This document shows, one piece after another, positions 16,111 to 26,696 of a stretch of DNA of 64,000 bases (positions within the stretch are counted from its first letter, which is position 1; each line of letters starts with the position of its first letter). The position numbers and the translations under genes were made by a program. This DNA comes from Pseudomonas saliphila (GTDB lineage Bacteria > Pseudomonadota > Gammaproteobacteria > Pseudomonadales > Pseudomonadaceae): NCBI RefSeq assembly GCF_008638345.1, contig NZ_VTVA01000016.1, positions 1 through 64,000 on the forward strand. The letters run 5' to 3'. The notes under the pieces were generated by a model. It was not told where the DNA came from. It worked only from the letters and a program-made list of their open reading frames with translations, and did no database searches.

Positions 16111-17679
16111 CTACCTAACTACCGGCGTGGACGAATGTGCGGGCTGCTTTGCACGGTACATTACAACTACCGGCACCAAGGTAAATATGAACACGAAGCT
16201 CAGCAACAGGAAGCTGTCCTGGAACCCTCTGGCATACGCCTGAAACTCAATTATCTGTTTCAGGAATTGGTGAGATACCGGTACGAGCTGGTCGGGACTA
16301 AGGCCCATAGACGCGCCCATGGCTTGGATTTTGGATAACAGCTCGAGAGCTATGGGGTTGTTCACCGTCTGGGCATCCGTAAATGCCCTCGCGTGATGGG
16401 TGGTGCGCACGTCCAATCCTAGCGACAGCAAATTAACGCCAAGGGCACCGCCGAGTTGTCGAGCAAAGCTGTTGGCTCCCGAACCCTGACTAACTAATGA
16501 TATGTTCAGCGTTCTTAAGGACCCGGTGCTGATGGCTGGCAATCCAAACCCGAACCCCAGGCGCCCAACCGCGATCCAAAACATGATCACCCAAGGCAAC
16601 GTTGACACATCGGCCCAGCTAAGCGCCCAACAGGACACGGCCAGCAACAACATCCCTCCGGCGATGATGCCAGGCGCTGAAACACGATCCGTCATATACC
16701 CTGCTAACGGAAAAGCTGCCGCCATGATTATGCCTGCGGGCATCAGTAGCAGGCCTGCGGTGGTAGCGGTGTAACCCTGAATATCCTGCACGAAGATAGG
16801 TATGAGATAAGTCGAACCAAACAGCCCAAAGCCAAAACAAAATGCGATAGCCGAGCCTGCGGCAAACCCGGGGACTCCGAATATTCGAATATTGAGCAGG
16901 GGCCGTGGGCTGACCAGCTCCCAGATGATAAATCCCGAGAACGACGTAAGCGCAACAACGAACAAGCTGACGATCTCTAGCGAATCCCAGCCTATACGCT
17001 GTCCATTTGAAATGGCCGACAGTAAGCAGCCAATAAACAAGCACAACAGGGCAAACCCGAACCAGTCAAAATCATTAGAAGCGCTTTCGTCATCCTTACC
17101 CGGCGCGAAAAAGAGCGCAAAGACAATCGCAAGTAAGCACGCGGGCAGTGGCATAAAAAATACCGCACGCCAACTTATCCAGTCGACGAGAACACCCCCT
17201 ACCGCCGGGCCAATCGCCGGACCCAATATCACACCAATCCCATAAATGCCCATCCCGATACCACGTTGGCGCTCAGGAAAAACAGTAAAAATAACTGTCA
17301 TAGCAAGGGGTTGGACAATACCAGCCATGGCGCCCTGGAGCATTCGAGAAAATATGATCATATTTTCGCTCTGGCTCATGCCACCGATAACTGCAGCAAC
17401 CATAAAAATTGCTACCGCGCCGATATAGGCCCACTTCATCCCGAATCGCTGCAAAGTCCATGCACTGACCAACATGAAGGCCGCCATGGGTGCCAGGAAG
17501 CCTGTGGATAACCATTGGGCCTTTGTCTGGGTCATGCCAAAGTTGCCCATGATGTCGGGAATGGCCACGTTTACGATGGTGGTCGCCAGCGTCATCGACA
17601 ATGTGCCGAGCATGGCAGTCGCTGTTGCTAGCCACTTGTAGGCAGGGCCGTACTGTTCAAAGAGAGAATCAGTCGACAC
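16111..17679 (-). CDS. emrB: EmrB/QacA-type MFS drug exporter (DHA2, 14 TM)
   Basis: A 522-residue inner-membrane proton-drug antiporter of the DHA2 family with about 14 hydrophobic segments. Family motifs are visible: IVNVAIPDIMG in TM1, the Q-W-L-S-T-G-F start of TM2, and the motif C region GIYGIGVILGPAIGPAVGG near residues 145-165. It overlaps the upstream membrane-fusion gene by 11 bases, giving an EmrAB-type two-component exporter that needs an outer-membrane partner such as TolC or OprM. The substrate is not predictable. It is the first gene to the right of the island scar. Confidence 0.9.
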   Translation of the reverse strand: MSTDSLFEQYGPAYKWLATATAMLGTLSMTLATTIVNVAIPDIMGNFGMTQTKAQWLSTGFLAPMAAFMLVSAWTLQRFGMKWAYIGAVAIFMVAAVIGGMSQSENMIIFSRMLQGAMAGIVQPLAMTVIFTVFPERQRGIGMGIYGIGVILGPAIGPAVGGVLVDWISWRAVFFMPLPACLLAIVFALFFAPGKDDESASNDFDWFGFALLCLFIGCLLSAISNGQRIGWDSLEIVSLFVVALTSFSGFIIWELVSPRPLLNIRIFGVPGFAAGSAIAFCFGFGLFGSTYLIPIFVQDIQGYTATTAGLLLMPAGIIMAAAFPLAGYMTDRVSAPGIIAGGMLLLAVSCWALSWADVSTLPWVIMFWIAVGRLGFGFGLPAISTGSLRTLNISLVSQGSGANSFARQLGGALGVNLLSLGLDVRTTHHARAFTDAQTVNNPIALELLSKIQAMGASMGLSPDQLVPVSHQFLKQIIEFQAYARGFQDSFLLLSFVFIFTLVPVVVMYRAKQPAHSSTPVVR

Positions 17680-18763
17680 TGATTTCCGCCTCGACCATCA
17701 TACCCGGCAGTAGCCGATCGTCAGCATTTTCAAACTCGATACGCAGCGGTAAGCGCTGGGTTGTTTTTGTAAAGTTTCCGCTCGGATTAGGGCTTGGCAG
17801 GAGTGAGAATTCGCTCGTTGCCGCCGCTCCTATACTTTTTACGAAACCCGAAAATTCGTGCCCAGGAACGGCATCTACAGCGATAGCAACTGTTTGATTT
17901 TTTCGTACTTTCGCGAGCGCTGTTTCCTTTACGTTCGCCTCGACCCATACATTGGCTGGGTCATAGATCAGAAACATACTCTGGCCCGTTTGAGCGTATT
18001 CGCCGACCTCAACAAAACTTCTGGCGACCACGCCATCGATCGGGCTTCTGATTATTCGATCTTCCACATCTAACTGGAGCTTGCTGAGTCTCGCATCCAG
18101 TTCACGCAACCTGCTATCGATAAGCTCTAAACGGCGCTCCAGGACACCTTGAGCCAATAGCTCTGCCTCTGCATGCGCTATCGCCGCTTGATGCTCTGCT
18201 AGCTCTGACTGGGCGATTCGCAGTCTGACCCCCGCCGAGCGATACAGATAACGGGCTTCTGAAAGTTGCTGCGCAGAGATCGCCTCCTTGTCCCTGAGCC
18301 GTTCCAACCGTTCCAGATCTTCTGCGCTTTTCGTGACATCAAGTTTGCGTTGATCAAGCCCAACATCACTTCTATCCAATTGTAAACGGGCTATCTCTAC
18401 GCGGCTGTCGCCTATTGCAACCTGCAGCTCCAACTCTGCCACAGCCTCTGCCCGCTCTTTCTCCACCCCGGCTCGCTCTGCGGCCAGGACAGCCAGATCG
18501 GCCTCAGTAGCACTGGCGTCTATCTCAGCAAGGATTTGCCCCCGGACGACATGGTCACCCTCCCTTATGCTCAATCGAGTAGTCCAACCCGGCAGGCGCG
18601 GCGCAATAGCCACCATGTCCGTTTTGATTCGGGCGTCGATTATATTCAAGTGGTTCGACCTGTGATGTAGCCATTGACCTACCCACCCAGCAGTAACCGT
18701 AATCAAAAACAGAGCCAACAGTATTTTGAAACTGATCATTCCTCGCCAGGATACAGCTCTCAT
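17669..18763 (-). CDS. emrA: EmrA/HlyD-family membrane fusion protein
   Basis: A periplasmic adaptor of about 364 residues. An N-terminal membrane anchor (ILLALFLITVTAGWVG) is followed by a lipoyl-like half, a long alpha-helical hairpin rich in Glu, Arg and Ala (about residues 95-220), the second lipoyl half (IIRSPIDGVVARSFVEVGEY) and a beta-barrel. I chose the ATG at 18763 (MRAVSW); a longer frame to 18871 and an internal MISFK start also exist. It is translationally linked to the exporter gene downstream. No regulator gene is adjacent. Confidence 0.88.
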   Translation of the reverse strand: MRAVSWRGMISFKILLALFLITVTAGWVGQWLHHRSNHLNIIDARIKTDMVAIAPRLPGWTTRLSIREGDHVVRGQILAEIDASATEADLAVLAAERAGVEKERAEAVAELELQVAIGDSRVEIARLQLDRSDVGLDQRKLDVTKSAEDLERLERLRDKEAISAQQLSEARYLYRSAGVRLRIAQSELAEHQAAIAHAEAELLAQGVLERRLELIDSRLRELDARLSKLQLDVEDRIIRSPIDGVVARSFVEVGEYAQTGQSMFLIYDPANVWVEANVKETALAKVRKNQTVAIAVDAVPGHEFSGFVKSIGAAATSEFSLLPSPNPSGNFTKTTQRLPLRIEFENADDRLLPGMMVEAEISVD

Positions 18764-19195
18764 ATTTTCATCCAAACAATCGCATGACCAGAACCGAACT
18801 CTAGAAGCTAGCGCAAGCTCAGATCTGCCAAAAGGATTCAAGTTGCTGGTCCAATGCCGTCCTATGAGCACGCTCAGAGAGCGGCGTCTATTTACGTCAT
18901 CCAGCCAGTGGTACTCGGGAGAATGTCACTGAAAATACCATCAATCATCGAGGTTCAAAGTCTTCTATTTCACTGCATCAATGACGTGAATTACGAGCAA
19001 CCAAAGCACAATACGGGTGGTTTGTGGGCTGCCCGTACACTGTCGTCACTCAACGCCGCGTATTATTGGATGACTGTTTGAGGTTCGGATGATCGGCAAA
19101 GGCTCGAGGTCGATTAGCACGAGTCCTAACGTAATCGCTGGTGCAGTTCATGAGCCTATGCAGGGCACAACAAAAACAACCTTCGGGAGTCACTC
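18764..19195. other. Gap of about 430 bases, no gene seen
   Basis: Contains the presumed promoter for emrA on the minus strand and the leader of the YhhN gene on the plus strand (GGGAG just before its ATG). Open frames here are short and lack family resemblance. No structured RNA or terminator was recognised. Confidence 0.4.
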
Positions 19196-19852
19196 ATGTC
19201 CGCCTTCGAGCGCCGCTGTTTTGCCGTGGCTGTGGTACTGGGGCTGTTTTACCTCGCCTTGCTGCCTTTTAAGCCCTACCCCCTAAGCTGGTTGCTCAAG
19301 CCTATTCCCATGCTGGTGTTCGCCGTGCTCGCCTGGCGCGCCTATCCCGGCAAGATAGGGATATGCCTGGGCGCGGGGTTTATCGCCGCAGCGGCAGGGG
19401 ATTTTTTTCTCGACTATGGCGCCCGGGACGGGCTGTTTATTCAGGCACTGAGCGCCTTTCTGGTCAACCAACTAGCCTTTGTTGCCGGCTTCGCGCTGAT
19501 GGCCAGGGGCAAACCCTGGCTGCGCTGGCGCATGTTGCCTGTCACCCTGTACAGCCTGCTGCTCGCCCTGTGGTTGGTCCCCGCCGCCGGCGCTTATCAG
19601 ATGCCCGTTGCGATCTATTTGCTGTGCCTGTACGCCATGGCCCTCATGGCCTGCCGGGTCGAAGACAAGGCCGGCCTGCTCTGGCTGGGCGCGATGCTGT
19701 TCGTCATTGCCGACTCGCTGATTGGGATAAACAAGTTTGCTCAGCCGTTTGCCTATGCAATTCCGGTGATCGTGGTTTGTTACTTCACGGGGCAGACGTT
19801 GATCGCGTTGGGGTTGTTGCGGTTGAAGGGGGCGTCCAACCCAGGCCAGTGA
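19196..19852 (+). CDS. YhhN (TMEM86/lysoplasmalogenase-like) membrane protein
   Basis: A 218-residue polytopic membrane protein with about eight hydrophobic helices. YhhN/TMEM86 hallmarks are KPYPLSWLLKPIPM near residues 25-38, the acidic membrane motif AAGDFFLDYG near residue 65 and the second one FVIADSLIGINKF near residue 175. Eukaryotic and some bacterial relatives hydrolyse lysoplasmalogens; the bacterial physiological role is mostly unproven. The ATG at 19196 has a good GGGAG site. GC content rises here compared with the flanking accessory genes, suggesting a core gene. Confidence 0.85.
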   Translation: MSAFERRCFAVAVVLGLFYLALLPFKPYPLSWLLKPIPMLVFAVLAWRAYPGKIGICLGAGFIAAAAGDFFLDYGARDGLFIQALSAFLVNQLAFVAGFALMARGKPWLRWRMLPVTLYSLLLALWLVPAAGAYQMPVAIYLLCLYAMALMACRVEDKAGLLWLGAMLFVIADSLIGINKFAQPFAYAIPVIVVCYFTGQTLIALGLLRLKGASNPGQ

Positions 19853-19952
19853 TGCTGACCAACTGCGGAAGCCTGTCACCCTGGCCTGTTCGAAGGTTAG
19901 GGATTGATACTGGCCGAAGAATTGTTGGCCGTGTTGGTGTAGGAGACGACTG

Positions 19953-22900
19953 TCATGCTATCGCCAGTTTTGCAGCTTGCTGCCACATGAAACTCGGCAT
20001 TGGCATGCGGAGTGCCCAGGTGATGCTCATGGGCTGCGAACCGCTGTCCGACACATAATAAACCTCGCCGTAGTTCACATAGCCAATAGCACGACCAAAC
20101 TGATCTTTGGCTTGCTCCCTCACAAACAGGAAGATCCGCTTACCGATAGAGCGATGGTTGATGTATTCCGTCCCGCGCCCGCGGTCCGGTCGGGCGCTGT
20201 TTTGTGATTGCCAATGAAATAAATTCTCATTGATGGCGTAGTCTTGATACATCGTTGTCGGGGAAAATTGCTTCTCGTTTTTATCTAATGTCACGAACAG
20301 GAGTTCCGTTTTCGGTCCAGGGACCACGAATACTCCCTCCATCGATAGCGGCTGGTGATCGAAGCGTGTCGCACCAAACCCCACCAGAATTTGCTCTCGG
20401 GAATAGCGCGCATGCAGACGCAGTGGGACCTCCTGCAAGTCTGGGATAGTGGGCTGCGCATGCTTGGTCTGGGCCAACTTCCACTCGAGCACGTCAACCA
20501 ATTCCCGATGAAGTCCCAACTTGTTGAGCTCCGCCATGCTCTGAGAAAGCGACTCAAACTCCAGCTCCGGCCCTGCTTTTTGCCAGAAATCGTAATGGCA
20601 CATAAGCGCTCGACGATTGTCCACCTGCGCCCAAACAAAGCCTGCCTGGCACAGTTTCTTCAGGAACAGCAGATACTCATGGTCATCACAAACCAGAATC
20701 CGATTGTAGATGGCCTTCCTCACCATTTTGAACAACGAGTCATCAACGCCTGCCTCATTTTTGGCTTTGCTAACCAGCTCCGACCAACTGGCGCGCCTAT
20801 AGAGCTCATTGAGGTCAATGTGCGGATGCTGTACTAGAAAATTTCTTAGGGTCAGTGGCTGTGTTGAATGTTGCGGAAACTGGCGGACCAGCGATACGAG
20901 CCGTTTCATTGTGAGGGTCGCCAGCCGTATGTTCCTCAGCACCATTTCCTGAGTTTTCCGGGTGAGCTCGATGCGGCAACCTAGCGGCGCATGGGGGAAG
21001 CCTTGTTTCAGCTCCTCTGCAATTGATCGTTCTGACTTGCCGACCAGTGCTCTGAACTTGCTCGTGAAGTCGTACTCCGGTCGTGAGTTACCCACAAAAT
21101 CCAACACGGTGCAGCAATCCTTGACATCTGAAAGGCGAAGACCCCGACCAAGTTGCTGCAAGAAAATGGTTAAGCTCTCCGTTGGGCGCAAGAACAACAA
21201 AGTATCCACCTCTGGAATATCGATACCTTCGTTAAAGATATCGACCACACACAGGACGTTTATCTGCCCTGAGCGAATGGCTTGCTGCTTCTGCTGCCGC
21301 TCATGACTGTTATCACTGGTCAGTACATCAGCATTGATACCGTGCAGTAGGAACTGCTGCGCCATGAAGTTCGCGTGGTCACGGCTCACACAGAAAGCCA
21401 AGGCCTTCATGCTTCCTATATCAGTGACGATTTCCAGTAAGGTACGCACTATTTTTTTTACGCGACTGTGGTTGTGCGTATACAAGTTTGTCAGCTGAGC
21501 GATATCGTAACGGCCGCGGCTCCATGGAATGGTGCGCAGATCTGTGTCGTCATCAATCCCGAAGTACTGAAATGGGCTAAGGTGACGACGGTTGATTGCT
21601 TCGGGCAATCTGAGCTCAGCCGCGATGACGCCGCCGAAGTCACTGAGAATATCCCCACCATCATGCCGTTCTGGCGTTGCCGTCAGGCCCAGCAGTATCG
21701 AAGGGGAGAAATGTTCAAGTACCGCTTGGTAGCTTGAGGCTGCGATGTGATGCACCTCATCGATCACAATGTAATCGTAATAGCCCGGTGTCAGATTTAG
21801 CTGGTTCAGCTGATTGTTTAGAGTCTGGATAGACACAAATAACTGGCGGTAATGATCAGGCAGCTGCCCGCCAACCCAGAGCTCGCCGAAGGCATTGTTT
21901 CTCAGTACGCCTCGATACGCTTCGCGAGCCTGCTTCAGTATCTCTTCTCTATGCGCGACAAATAGAAAATTGGCGTCAGGTTTCGCCTTCAGAAACTGGT
22001 GAAAATCAAACGCGGAGATAAGCGTTTTGCCGGTGCCCGTGGCGGCTACTACGAGGTTCCGAAAACGATCGTGGACATCTCTCTCAACACAGAGCTGCTC
22101 CAGGATTTCCTTTTAATGGGGGAAGGGTGTGATATCAAAAAAATGCGACGTTCCGGTATCTCCCCAGCCCTTCTGCTGTTTCAGAGCTCGCTTGAGTTTC
22201 TCAACGCTTTGAGCCTGACCGTCAAACCGCTCAAATTCGTCTGACGCCCAGTACGTTTCAAAGGTGCTGAGTGACTTCTTGATGATGTGTGGAATTTCCT
22301 GAGAAGTGATCTTCAGGTTCCATTCAAGGCCGTTGGTCAAAGCTGAACGTGAGAGATTTGATGATCCGATATAGCCAGTATGAAAACCCGAATCCCGAAG
22401 GAATAAATAGCTTTTGGCATGCAGCCGCTCCCGCTCAGTGTTGTAGCTCAGCTTCACTTCGGTGTTCGGCAGACTGGCCAGATACTCAACGGCCTTGGCA
22501 TCCGTCGCGCCCATATAGGATGTGGTGATGATTTTGAGCTCGCGACCACTGGCGGCAAACAATTCGAGTTCTTTGCGGAAAATACGGATACCAGCCCATT
22601 TTATAAAAGACACCAGCCAGTAAATTTTGTCTGCGGAAAGAATTTCACGCTTTAGCTCAGACTCCAGTGACAGGCCAGCATTGCTACCTGAAAACAACTC
22701 GCTCTGAGTGAGCCCTGTGAGAGGAAAAATCTCTTCGACGTACTGTTTGAGGTTGGCTGCAACAGGGTTTTCGAGCTCGTATAGAGCAGTGAGAATCCTT
22801 CCCTGGCTATCAAGAAGATTGTCTTCTAAAAATCCGTTGTCCTGAATCTGTCCTTTCAGCCACATCAGTAATTGGTTGGATAAATCAATCTGCTCTTGCA

Positions 22901-23084
22901 GGCGGGTATCACCTGAGGGCACCGACTCGATAGCAAACTCAAGGATATTTGACAGGAATCGCGACAACCAAACAGATGCTTCTGCGCTGCCAAGTTTTCG
23001 CTCGCCGATATAGAAATGGTCCCGATCCAAGCGTGTTTCGATGAGTTTTGTAATTAACTGCTCGTAAATACCGCTTTGCCGCAT
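19953..23084 (-). pseudogene. PLD-nuclease/DEAD-helicase/DUF3427 gene split by an in-frame ochre codon
   Basis: One continuous frame of about 1043 codons is interrupted by a single TAA at 22113-22115. Before it, about 323 residues form a phospholipase D-type nuclease domain with one HKD motif (HAKSYLF then GSSNLSRSAL near residues 230-255). After it, the same frame continues with KEILEQL, then Walker A AATGTGKT, VAHREEIL, the DEAH-like IDEVHHIAA, LTATP, a second RecA domain (DIFNEGIDIPEVDTLLF, QLGRGLRL) and a C-terminal DUF3427 region. Related proteins have a glutamine where the stop lies (PFPHQ-x-E), consistent with one CAA to TAA change. An internal GTG at 21836 leaves a second fragment lacking Walker A. 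The likely original role is nucleic-acid processing or defence. Confidence 0.85.
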
Positions 23085-23276
23085 AATTCTTATTCCATAT
23101 TTTCGCTAGACTTTTACCCACCATTTCCCTGATGGCTTTGCCCCATTATGCATGTTTCACCCGACAGATTCGGATTATGAAATTCGCGCTCTCGGTCTGC
23201 GAAAAATGCACTTCATGCCCAGTCGCTGTCAGAGGGTTATCGGGCGAGTGCCCGCTATGTCGGATAGCTGCCCTCC

Positions 23277-24617
23277 ATGTCAGCCCTAACCAACTCGCTG
23301 TTTCGCCTGTTACGGCGAATTACCGAAAGCATCGCTTTCTATCCGGTGCTGATTCCCGCTTTTTACGCTTTGATCGCTGCGGTTATTCTCAGCTTTGAAA
23401 CGACGTCGGCGGTTCTCCCGCTGCGCGACAGTCTGCCATCCGGGCTGACCGATCCGGAGAATGGGAGAGTGATCCTCGGAACGTTGATCACCAGCATTGT
23501 GTCGCTCACGGTGTTCAGCTTTTCCATGGTCATGGTGGTGCTCAACGGTGCAGCCTCTCGTTTGACACCGCGAGTGCTCCCGGGCCTGGTGAGTGACACG
23601 CGTAACCGGGTGATCCTTGGCATCTATTTGGGCAGCATCCTCTACTATCTGATTTTGATCAGCACCATCAACACCAACGACCCATCAAAACTGCCATCGG
23701 TTGGCCTGTTATTAGCAGTGCTGATGGGCATGGTCTGCCTGGCGATGTTTGTGGTGTTCATCCGCTCGGTGTCGCAATCGATTCAGGTCGACTGGATCTT
23801 GAGTCAGCTGTTCACAGGAGCTGATGGCAACCTTGAAAAACGCAAGCGCCGCCTCACCAAGGTAAGCGGAGTGCCAGACGATAATGACTGGTGGTGCCTA
23901 CCTGCGGCGCGGCCTGGCTATCTGCGGGAAGTGAACGAAAGGTGTCTGGGCGGCTTGCTCAGCAAGCGCAACCTGCAGGCAGTTATCAAGGTGGAGCCGG
24001 GCTTCTTTCTGGTTCAGGGTCACCCACTGATCAGCTTCAGCGAGCCCCTGAACGAGGAGGACCAGGCAGTAGCGCGCGACTGTTTCGATTTTCACGACAA
24101 TGAGTTTGCCGACGATAACCTGTTCTATGGCATGCGCCAGATGGCCGAAATTGCGGTCAAAGCAATCAGTCCGGCGGTCAACGATCCGGGCACGGCAATC
24201 CGGGCAATCAATTTGATCAGCGTGCTGTTGCAACGGCTCGGCGGCGTTCCACCCTTTGATGTGGGCTGTTTTGACCAGAACCAACCACGCCTGTTTTATC
24301 CACAGCTGGCCATGCACCGTATGCTGGAAATGGTGATCGCGCCTATTCGCGTATACGCCAGCCACGACCCGCTAGTGATGATCACTCTGGTGCAATGTAT
24401 GAAAAATGCGCTGCACGACAGCCCGAGCGACGAGCAGATCACCGCCATTCACGACGAGATTCAGGCTCTGCGCGATCAGGCAGATGCGAAGGTAGAAAAC
24501 TGGCGCGACCGGCACGCAGTCAACGATGCGCTGGAACGATTCGCGAAACTGGCTGAGCAAAAGCGCCCCTGCCTGCAGTTGTTGACGGTTGAGAGAAAGC
24601 TTAACGGGCCACCCTAA
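23277..24617 (+). CDS. DUF2254 family membrane protein
   Basis: A 446-residue membrane protein. Four N-terminal hydrophobic helices lie at about residues 22-42, 72-92, 118-138 and 148-168, followed by a soluble cytoplasmic half. DUF2254 signatures include SIVSLTVFSFSMVMVVLNGAASRLTPRVL near residues 78-105 (key part FSFSMVMVVLNGAASRLTPR) and the MAEIAVKAISPAVNDPGTA segment near residue 290. The molecular function is unknown. It stands alone, with no strong ribosome-binding site visible ahead of the ATG at 23277, so the start is tentative. Confidence 0.85.
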   Translation: MSALTNSLFRLLRRITESIAFYPVLIPAFYALIAAVILSFETTSAVLPLRDSLPSGLTDPENGRVILGTLITSIVSLTVFSFSMVMVVLNGAASRLTPRVLPGLVSDTRNRVILGIYLGSILYYLILISTINTNDPSKLPSVGLLLAVLMGMVCLAMFVVFIRSVSQSIQVDWILSQLFTGADGNLEKRKRRLTKVSGVPDDNDWWCLPAARPGYLREVNERCLGGLLSKRNLQAVIKVEPGFFLVQGHPLISFSEPLNEEDQAVARDCFDFHDNEFADDNLFYGMRQMAEIAVKAISPAVNDPGTAIRAINLISVLLQRLGGVPPFDVGCFDQNQPRLFYPQLAMHRMLEMVIAPIRVYASHDPLVMITLVQCMKNALHDSPSDEQITAIHDEIQALRDQADAKVENWRDRHAVNDALERFAKLAEQKRPCLQLLTVERKLNGPP

Positions 24618-24750
24618 GCAAACAAAGCAAGGGCCCGGTTATCAACCGCCTACATGGTTCTATTTGACTCCAAAGCAGACCTTGCACCTGTTCGCCATCA
24701 GCAAACTGCGCCACACTGCAGGTTGACTCTTTTTAGCTGGTAGGAAAAAC

Positions 24751-26220
24751 ATGAGCGAATCAGCCCCTCGCAAACCCCTTCGCCCCCGTCTCTCTACAGG
24801 CGTAAACGGGTTAGACACCGTGCTGCTTGGTGGCTTGATTCCTGCTGCCGTCTACATTGTTCAGGGTTCCCCTGGCGCTGGTAAGACGATCCTGGCAAAC
24901 CAGGTGTGCTTCCATCGAGCGGACCTTGGCGAGCACTCGCTGTATGTGACTCTGCTCGCCGAGTCCCACGACCGTATGGTCGAGCATCTGAGCACCATGA
25001 GCTATTTCGATGCGAAGCAGGTGCCGGAGTCTGTTTACTATATAAGCGCTTACAGCGTGCTGGAGCAGGAAGGCCTGGAAGGCATCCTGCGCTTGCTGAC
25101 CCATGAGCGCAAAACACGTGGCGCCTCGCTGATCGTGCTTGACGGGCTTTTCGTGCTGGAAGAAACCGTCCACACCGAGGCCGAATTCCGTAAGTTCGTC
25201 AACAACCTGTCGGCTTTTGCCAATCTTAGCGGCTGCACCATGCTATTGCTGACCAACAGCGCCCGGGGGCCCCACAGCCCTGAATACACCATGGTCGATG
25301 GCTGGATTGAACTGGGCAGACAGCAGATGGATTATCACAGTCACCGCTTTTTTCAGGTCCACAAGTTTCGCGGTAGCGGCTTCATTTCTGGCAATCACAT
25401 GACCAATATCTCCGACGAGGGCATACGCGTATTCCCGCGGCTCGAGAGTAGTCTGGGTCGTGTGCGTGGTGCCGCAACGGAAAAAACAACCGTTTCGACA
25501 GGTATCGCGAGCCTTGATCAAATGATGGGCGGCGGTATTCGAGGTGGGTCCACCACACTGTTCGTCGGACCCTCGGGGATCGGCAAAACGACGCTCGGCC
25601 TGCAATTCATCGCACAATCCACACCAGAAGAACCGGGCCTGATCTTCAGCTTCTATGAAGGCAAAGACGATCTTGTGGACAAGGCCCAATCCCTCGGTAT
25701 CGATCTCGAAGCGCTCATTCGCGACGGTACTGTAGAAGCGATCTGGCAACCGGCCACTGAAAACACGCTCGATGAGCTCGGTTACGAGCTGCTTGAGGCG
25801 GTACAGCGGCGCGGCGTCAAACGCCTGTTTCTCGATGGGATCAATGCCTTTCAGCAATCGGCGGAATATCCGGACCGTATCAGGCGTTTTCTCGCGGCAT
25901 TAACCAACGTACTTCACTCAGAAGGGGTTACGGTGGCCAGCTCGCTGGTAACCGAGGAGTTGATGGGTGTGGAAAACAGGGTACAGCTTGGTTCCATTTC
26001 AGCAGCGGTACAGAATATTCTGCTGCTGCGCTACGTCGAGATTAACAGCTCGACCCGACGCTCCATATCTGTGGTTAAGGTACGCTCCAGCGCTTTTGAT
26101 CCCGCCATCCGTGAATACTTCATCACTGATGAGGGCGTCGTTATCGGCGAGCAATTTCAGCAGGCCGACACCACTCAGACCGAGCATGGGCATCCGCGCC
26201 GGATCCAAGGCGACAGCTGA
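24751..26220 (+). CDS. KaiC-like tandem RecA ATPase
   Basis: A 489-residue protein with two KaiC/RAD55-type ATPase domains. Domain 1 has STGVNGLDTVLLGGLIP and Walker A GSPGAGKT near residue 40; domain 2 has STGIASLDQMMGGGI and Walker A GPSGIGKT near residue 275. Walker B-like strands are LIVLDGL near residue 130 and LFLDGINAF near residue 360. No KaiA or KaiB gene is nearby, so this is not a cyanobacterial clock. Such KaiC homologues in other bacteria are linked to stress or signalling. The stop is directly followed by the ATG of a response regulator, suggesting a joint signalling unit. The ribosome-binding site TAGGAAAA precedes the ATG. Confidence 0.88.
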   Translation: MSESAPRKPLRPRLSTGVNGLDTVLLGGLIPAAVYIVQGSPGAGKTILANQVCFHRADLGEHSLYVTLLAESHDRMVEHLSTMSYFDAKQVPESVYYISAYSVLEQEGLEGILRLLTHERKTRGASLIVLDGLFVLEETVHTEAEFRKFVNNLSAFANLSGCTMLLLTNSARGPHSPEYTMVDGWIELGRQQMDYHSHRFFQVHKFRGSGFISGNHMTNISDEGIRVFPRLESSLGRVRGAATEKTTVSTGIASLDQMMGGGIRGGSTTLFVGPSGIGKTTLGLQFIAQSTPEEPGLIFSFYEGKDDLVDKAQSLGIDLEALIRDGTVEAIWQPATENTLDELGYELLEAVQRRGVKRLFLDGINAFQQSAEYPDRIRRFLAALTNVLHSEGVTVASSLVTEELMGVENRVQLGSISAAVQNILLLRYVEINSSTRRSISVVKVRSSAFDPAIREYFITDEGVVIGEQFQQADTTQTEHGHPRRIQGDS

Positions 26221-26604
26221 ATGAGCGCCTCTCAGCTCGCCCTGACGAGTCCATGCATCCTGCTTGTCGAGGACGAGCCCAGCATTCTCTTTACGCTAAC
26301 AATATTGTTGGAGGAAGAGTGCTATCGGGTGATAACTGCCAATCATGGACGCGAGGCGCTTCAGCGCCTGGCTGTAGAGGTGCCCGACCTTATCATCACG
26401 GATTACATGATGCCGTACCTCACGGGGACAGAGCTGATCGAGGCGGTACGCGCCGAGCCGAAATATGCGGCGATCCCAATTCTGTTGATGAGTGCAGCCC
26501 TACCCGCGCATATCAACCCCTACGACATTGCAGACAGCTACCTGCAAAAACCCGTGGACCTGGAAAAACTGTACAGCGTCATCAAAGAGCTGATCGGTAA
26601 CTAA
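26221..26604 (+). CDS. Single-domain response regulator (CheY-like)
   Basis: A 127-residue stand-alone receiver domain. The acidic pair is in LLVEDEPS near residues 13-18, the phospho-acceptor aspartate in LIITDYMMP near residue 59, the conserved S/T position is in LLMSAAL near residue 88, and the lysine is in YLQKPVDL near residue 108. There is no output domain. It starts immediately after the KaiC-like gene stop with no gap, so the two are almost certainly co-translated and functionally linked. The cognate kinase is not adjacent. Confidence 0.9.
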   Translation: MSASQLALTSPCILLVEDEPSILFTLTILLEEECYRVITANHGREALQRLAVEVPDLIITDYMMPYLTGTELIEAVRAEPKYAAIPILLMSAALPAHINPYDIADSYLQKPVDLEKLYSVIKELIGN

Positions 26605-26696
26605 GGACCATCGCAACCCTCTATAACATCATCTGATTCCACTTCCGTGCCACTCGAGGCGGATTTGACCTCTACCTGGGCTCGCATCGGTCTCGC

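Noticed and set aside
15808-16338. Open frame of 176 codons on the plus strand
   Set aside because: It runs through the tRNA fragment and antisense to the efflux gene, with no recognisable protein features.
23132-23398. Cysteine-rich 88-codon frame upstream of the DUF2254 gene
   Set aside because: More than half overlaps the DUF2254 gene in another frame, and there is no ribosome-binding site.
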